From: Chryseobacterium contaminans
GTDB taxonomy: Bacteria > Bacteroidota > Bacteroidia > Flavobacteriales > Weeksellaceae
Direction: 5' to 3'
Length of the DNA: 64,000 nucleotides
Assembly (NCBI RefSeq): GCF_001684955.1
Contig: NZ_MAYF01000002.1
Coordinates: 17,621 to 81,620, forward strand
The stretch's first letter is position 1; each line of letters starts with the position of its first letter. The notes below the pieces were generated by a model. The model was not told the DNA's origin and searched no databases. It saw only the letters and a program-made list of their open reading frames with translations. A program made the position numbers and the translations under genes. Positions 62,443-64,000 of this stretch are shown here, in pieces.

Positions 62443-62450
62443 CAAAGGTA
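62443..62450 (-). promoter_or_regulatory. -7 box of the YpdA-type reductase gene
   Basis: Minus-strand TACCTTTG matches TAnnTTTG and ends 4 bases before the ATG. Confidence 0.6.
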
Positions 62451-62484
62451 CAATCTAATTGGGAAAAAGCTTTCATCAGGTAAG

Positions 62485-62544
62485 AGATAATAGACATTTA
62501 GATAATAGACGAATAGATAATAGACGGATAGGTAATAAGACGAG
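62485..62544. repeat. Four tandem 15-base repeats
   Basis: Units start at 62485, 62500, 62515 and 62530, for example agataatagacattt and agataatagacgaat; the fourth is degenerate. They lie upstream of the YpdA-type gene, between divergent promoters. Confidence 0.85.
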
Positions 62545-62633
62545 ATAGTCTGAAAAGGGAAATCAGAAACTAATGCTTTTAAATCTGAAATTACGATACT
62601 TTGTCTCTCACACCCCGAATCCTGTATTGGCAT

Positions 62634-62641
62634 TAGTTTTG
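62634..62641 (+). promoter_or_regulatory. Candidate promoter box of the lipoprotein gene
   Basis: TAGTTTTG matches TAnnTTTG, 32 bases before the ATG at 62674. Confidence 0.45.
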
Positions 62642-62673
62642 GTGCTTTTTTATGTATTACAAAACTAAAAGAT

Positions 62674-63318
62674 ATGAAAAAACTACTCGTTGCAGTGATT
62701 GTACTTAGTTTGGTGGTGGCCTGTAAAAAAGAGGTCGGAAAGCCGGTTCCAAGCGAAATTGATACTATTACCCGCGTACAGCCAAAGGATAGTGCAACAA
62801 TTGCTAAAGAGAAGATCAAAAAAGAAGGAGAGCTTAAAAAGGTAAATGATGAGGTTTTACAAGCTTTAAAAGCCAAGGATTATAAAACATTTGCTTCATT
62901 GATTCATCCTGAGAAAGGAATTAGTTTCTCTATGTATGCTTTTGTTGATCCAAAGGCAGATAAACATTTTTCTAAAGAAGATTTTGAAAAATATCAGCCT
63001 ACCAAAACATTATTTACGTGGGGAGCAATGGATGGTTCTGGTGATCCTTATAAAGCAACAATCAATGATTATCTTGGCAAATGGGTTTTCGCTGCGGATT
63101 TTACAGCATCCCAATATTCTCAGGGGAAATTTATAGGAGGTGGAAATTCTCTCAATAATCTTGAAAAAATCTATCCTAATAAAGATTTTACAGAAAACTA
63201 TATCAAAGGAACTGAAGAAAAGAGTGATATGGACTGGAAAACACTTCGTATGGTATTTGAAGAATTTCAGGGGAAATATTATCTGATCGCAGTGGTCAAT
63301 GATCAGTGGACAATATAA
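62674..63318 (+). CDS. Lipoprotein of unknown function
   Basis: This 214-residue protein has a lipoprotein signal peptide: MKKLLVAVIVLSLVVAC, Cys 17 being the lipidation site, then KKEVGKPVPSE. A charged helix follows (AKEKIKKEGELKKVNDEVLQAL), then a mixed domain with KDYKTFASLIHPEKGISFS and a Trp-rich middle (KTLFTWGAMDGSGDPY), similar in tone to NTF2/SnoaL-type domains of Bacteroidota lipoproteins. It is monocistronic, divergent from the YpdA-type gene. The function is unknown. Confidence 0.85.
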   Translation: MKKLLVAVIVLSLVVACKKEVGKPVPSEIDTITRVQPKDSATIAKEKIKKEGELKKVNDEVLQALKAKDYKTFASLIHPEKGISFSMYAFVDPKADKHFSKEDFEKYQPTKTLFTWGAMDGSGDPYKATINDYLGKWVFAADFTASQYSQGKFIGGGNSLNNLEKIYPNKDFTENYIKGTEEKSDMDWKTLRMVFEEFQGKYYLIAVVNDQWTI

Positions 63319-63322
63319 AATA

Positions 63323-63410
63323 GAGAAGCTGGATGTAGGAAGCTGAAAGAATTTAGATATAAAATGTTATTTCATAACTTCCTTCTTCCAGCTTCAAACC
63401 TCCATTCTTT
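63323..63410. repeat. Inverted pair of GAAGCTGG intergenic repeats
   Basis: gagaagctggatgtaggaag (63323-63342) and, in opposite orientation, cttcttccagcttc (63382-63395) frame a 40-base spacer; each is part of a longer related string. Arrangement and sequence match the pair at 12972/13446. Confidence 0.6.
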
Positions 63411-64000
63411 ATAAAATTTCGCTTAATTGCTTTGTAAGATTTTTTCTGGAAAACTGTTCTATATGTTGAGTGTTTTCAGAAAGGTTTCCACTTTTCCAAA
63501 GCTCAAATTTTTCAAGGATAAAGCTTTTTATTGTTTCAGAATCGTTATAGCTGAAATGTTTTCCGGCATGGGTTTCTTCCAGAATTTTAGCAACATCAGC
63601 CTGTTCCGGTCCAAATGAAAGGATCTGCTTTCCGGATGCCAGATATTCAAATATCTTTCCGGGGATAATTCCTTTGGAGGATTCATTCGGGAAATTGGTA
63701 ATCAGCAGCATTTCTGAAGTCTGCATTTCTTCAACAGCTTTCCCATGTGATAGATATCCAAGATTCAAAATATGCTTTTTCAGGTTTGAATTTTCAAGGG
63801 TATGAAGAATCTTATCATCAATTCTTCCCACAAATTTTAAACTGAAATTTTGAGCAAATTCTGAATTTTCCTTTACCAGTTCATCCAGGGCTTTCCAAAG
63901 GTTTTCCGGATTCCTAAGCTGCTCCAGAACTCCGATATAACTCAATACAAAGGTTGTATTAGCCTCTTTTTTCTCTGTTCTTTCGCCTGAATCACTTTCA
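63409..64000 (-). CDS. Glycosyltransferase, family-4-like (5' end outside window)
   Basis: The open frame runs on the minus strand from the right edge to the stop at 63409-63411, so the N-terminal half lies outside. The visible residues belong to the C-terminal, nucleotide-sugar-binding half of a GT-B glycosyltransferase: FVLSYIGVLEQLRNPENLWKAL, FSLKFVGRID, LGYLSHGKAVEEMQTSEML, and the donor-binding block IIPGKIFEYLASGKQILSFGP. The role is surface polysaccharide or glycoconjugate synthesis. An internal TTG at 63943-63945 is not the start, because the reading frame and similarity extend upstream of it. Confidence 0.88.
   Translation of the reverse strand, partial: ESDSGERTEKKEANTTFVLSYIGVLEQLRNPENLWKALDELVKENSEFAQNFSLKFVGRIDDKILHTLENSNLKKHILNLGYLSHGKAVEEMQTSEMLLITNFPNESSKGIIPGKIFEYLASGKQILSFGPEQADVAKILEETHAGKHFSYNDSETIKSFILEKFELWKSGNLSENTQHIEQFSRKNLTKQLSEIL

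Noticed and set aside
62485..62544. CRISPR array
   Set aside because: Units are contiguous 15-mers without spacers, and no cas gene is nearby.
62439..62876. 146-residue N-terminal extension of the YpdA-type reductase
   Set aside because: The frame passes through tandem repeats (VYYL units) and overlaps the lipoprotein gene on the other strand; the FAD motif starts right after the internal ATG at 62438.

Overview
The window looks like chromosomal DNA from a flavobacterium of the Chryseobacterium type (Bacteroidota). The evidence is SusC/SusD proteins, a type IX secretion (T9SS) C-terminal sorting domain, Bacteroidota-type promoters (TAnnTTTG), LytS/LytTR signalling, an oleate hydratase, an OlsF-like double acyltransferase, a YpdA-type reductase, short 'MKNLkKLxkgELKxIxGG' leader peptides, and dispersed intergenic repeats familiar from that genus. 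I saw no rRNA, CRISPR array, transposase, integrase or replication origin.

Layout. 1-2990: a thioredoxin-like protein (cut by the window edge), a HxlR regulator divergent from an alpha/beta hydrolase, and a frameshifted isochorismatase-family hydrolase. 3166-12969: a nutrient-uptake unit. A LytS-type sensor kinase and a LytTR response regulator flank an operon of a secreted zinc metalloprotease, a SusC receptor and a SusD lipoprotein. A 9-bp direct repeat with a 12-bp spacer (4776-4805), the classical geometry of a LytTR site, lies just upstream of the operon promoter and links the parts. 13534-14991: a secreted protein of unknown function.

15153-42387: the most unusual part, about 27 kb on one strand. 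In order it holds two matching palindrome-plus-promoter elements, an endolysin-like M15 peptidase, a 725-aa protein, a 1188-aa protein with polymorphic-toxin architecture followed by a 121-aa probable immunity protein, two giant proteins (2304 and 2086 aa), and four phage-tail-fibre-like proteins that share one N-terminal motif. None has a visible signal peptide, yet most look like extracellular or particle proteins. No capsid, portal, terminase, sheath, tube or baseplate gene is visible here. The toxin/immunity segment is clearly more AT-rich than its surroundings. This is my candidate for an undescribed system: a fibre-bearing toxin-delivery or surface complex, possibly released by lysis. 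That function is inference.

42453-43834: three identical tRNA-Phe(GAA) units, each with its own promoter and terminator, with a small membrane protein gene between the second and third. 43943-49644: housekeeping genes (OlsF-like acyltransferase with aspartate kinase; fructose-1,6-bisphosphatase with MenC). 49653-50111: two small double-glycine leader peptides, beside a degenerate duplicate of the menC 3' end. 50593-64000: a DUF900-type hydrolase, glnS, oleate hydratase with an AraC regulator, an MFS transporter, a T9SS-secreted metalloprotease, a YpdA-type reductase, a lipoprotein and a glycosyltransferase cut by the window edge.
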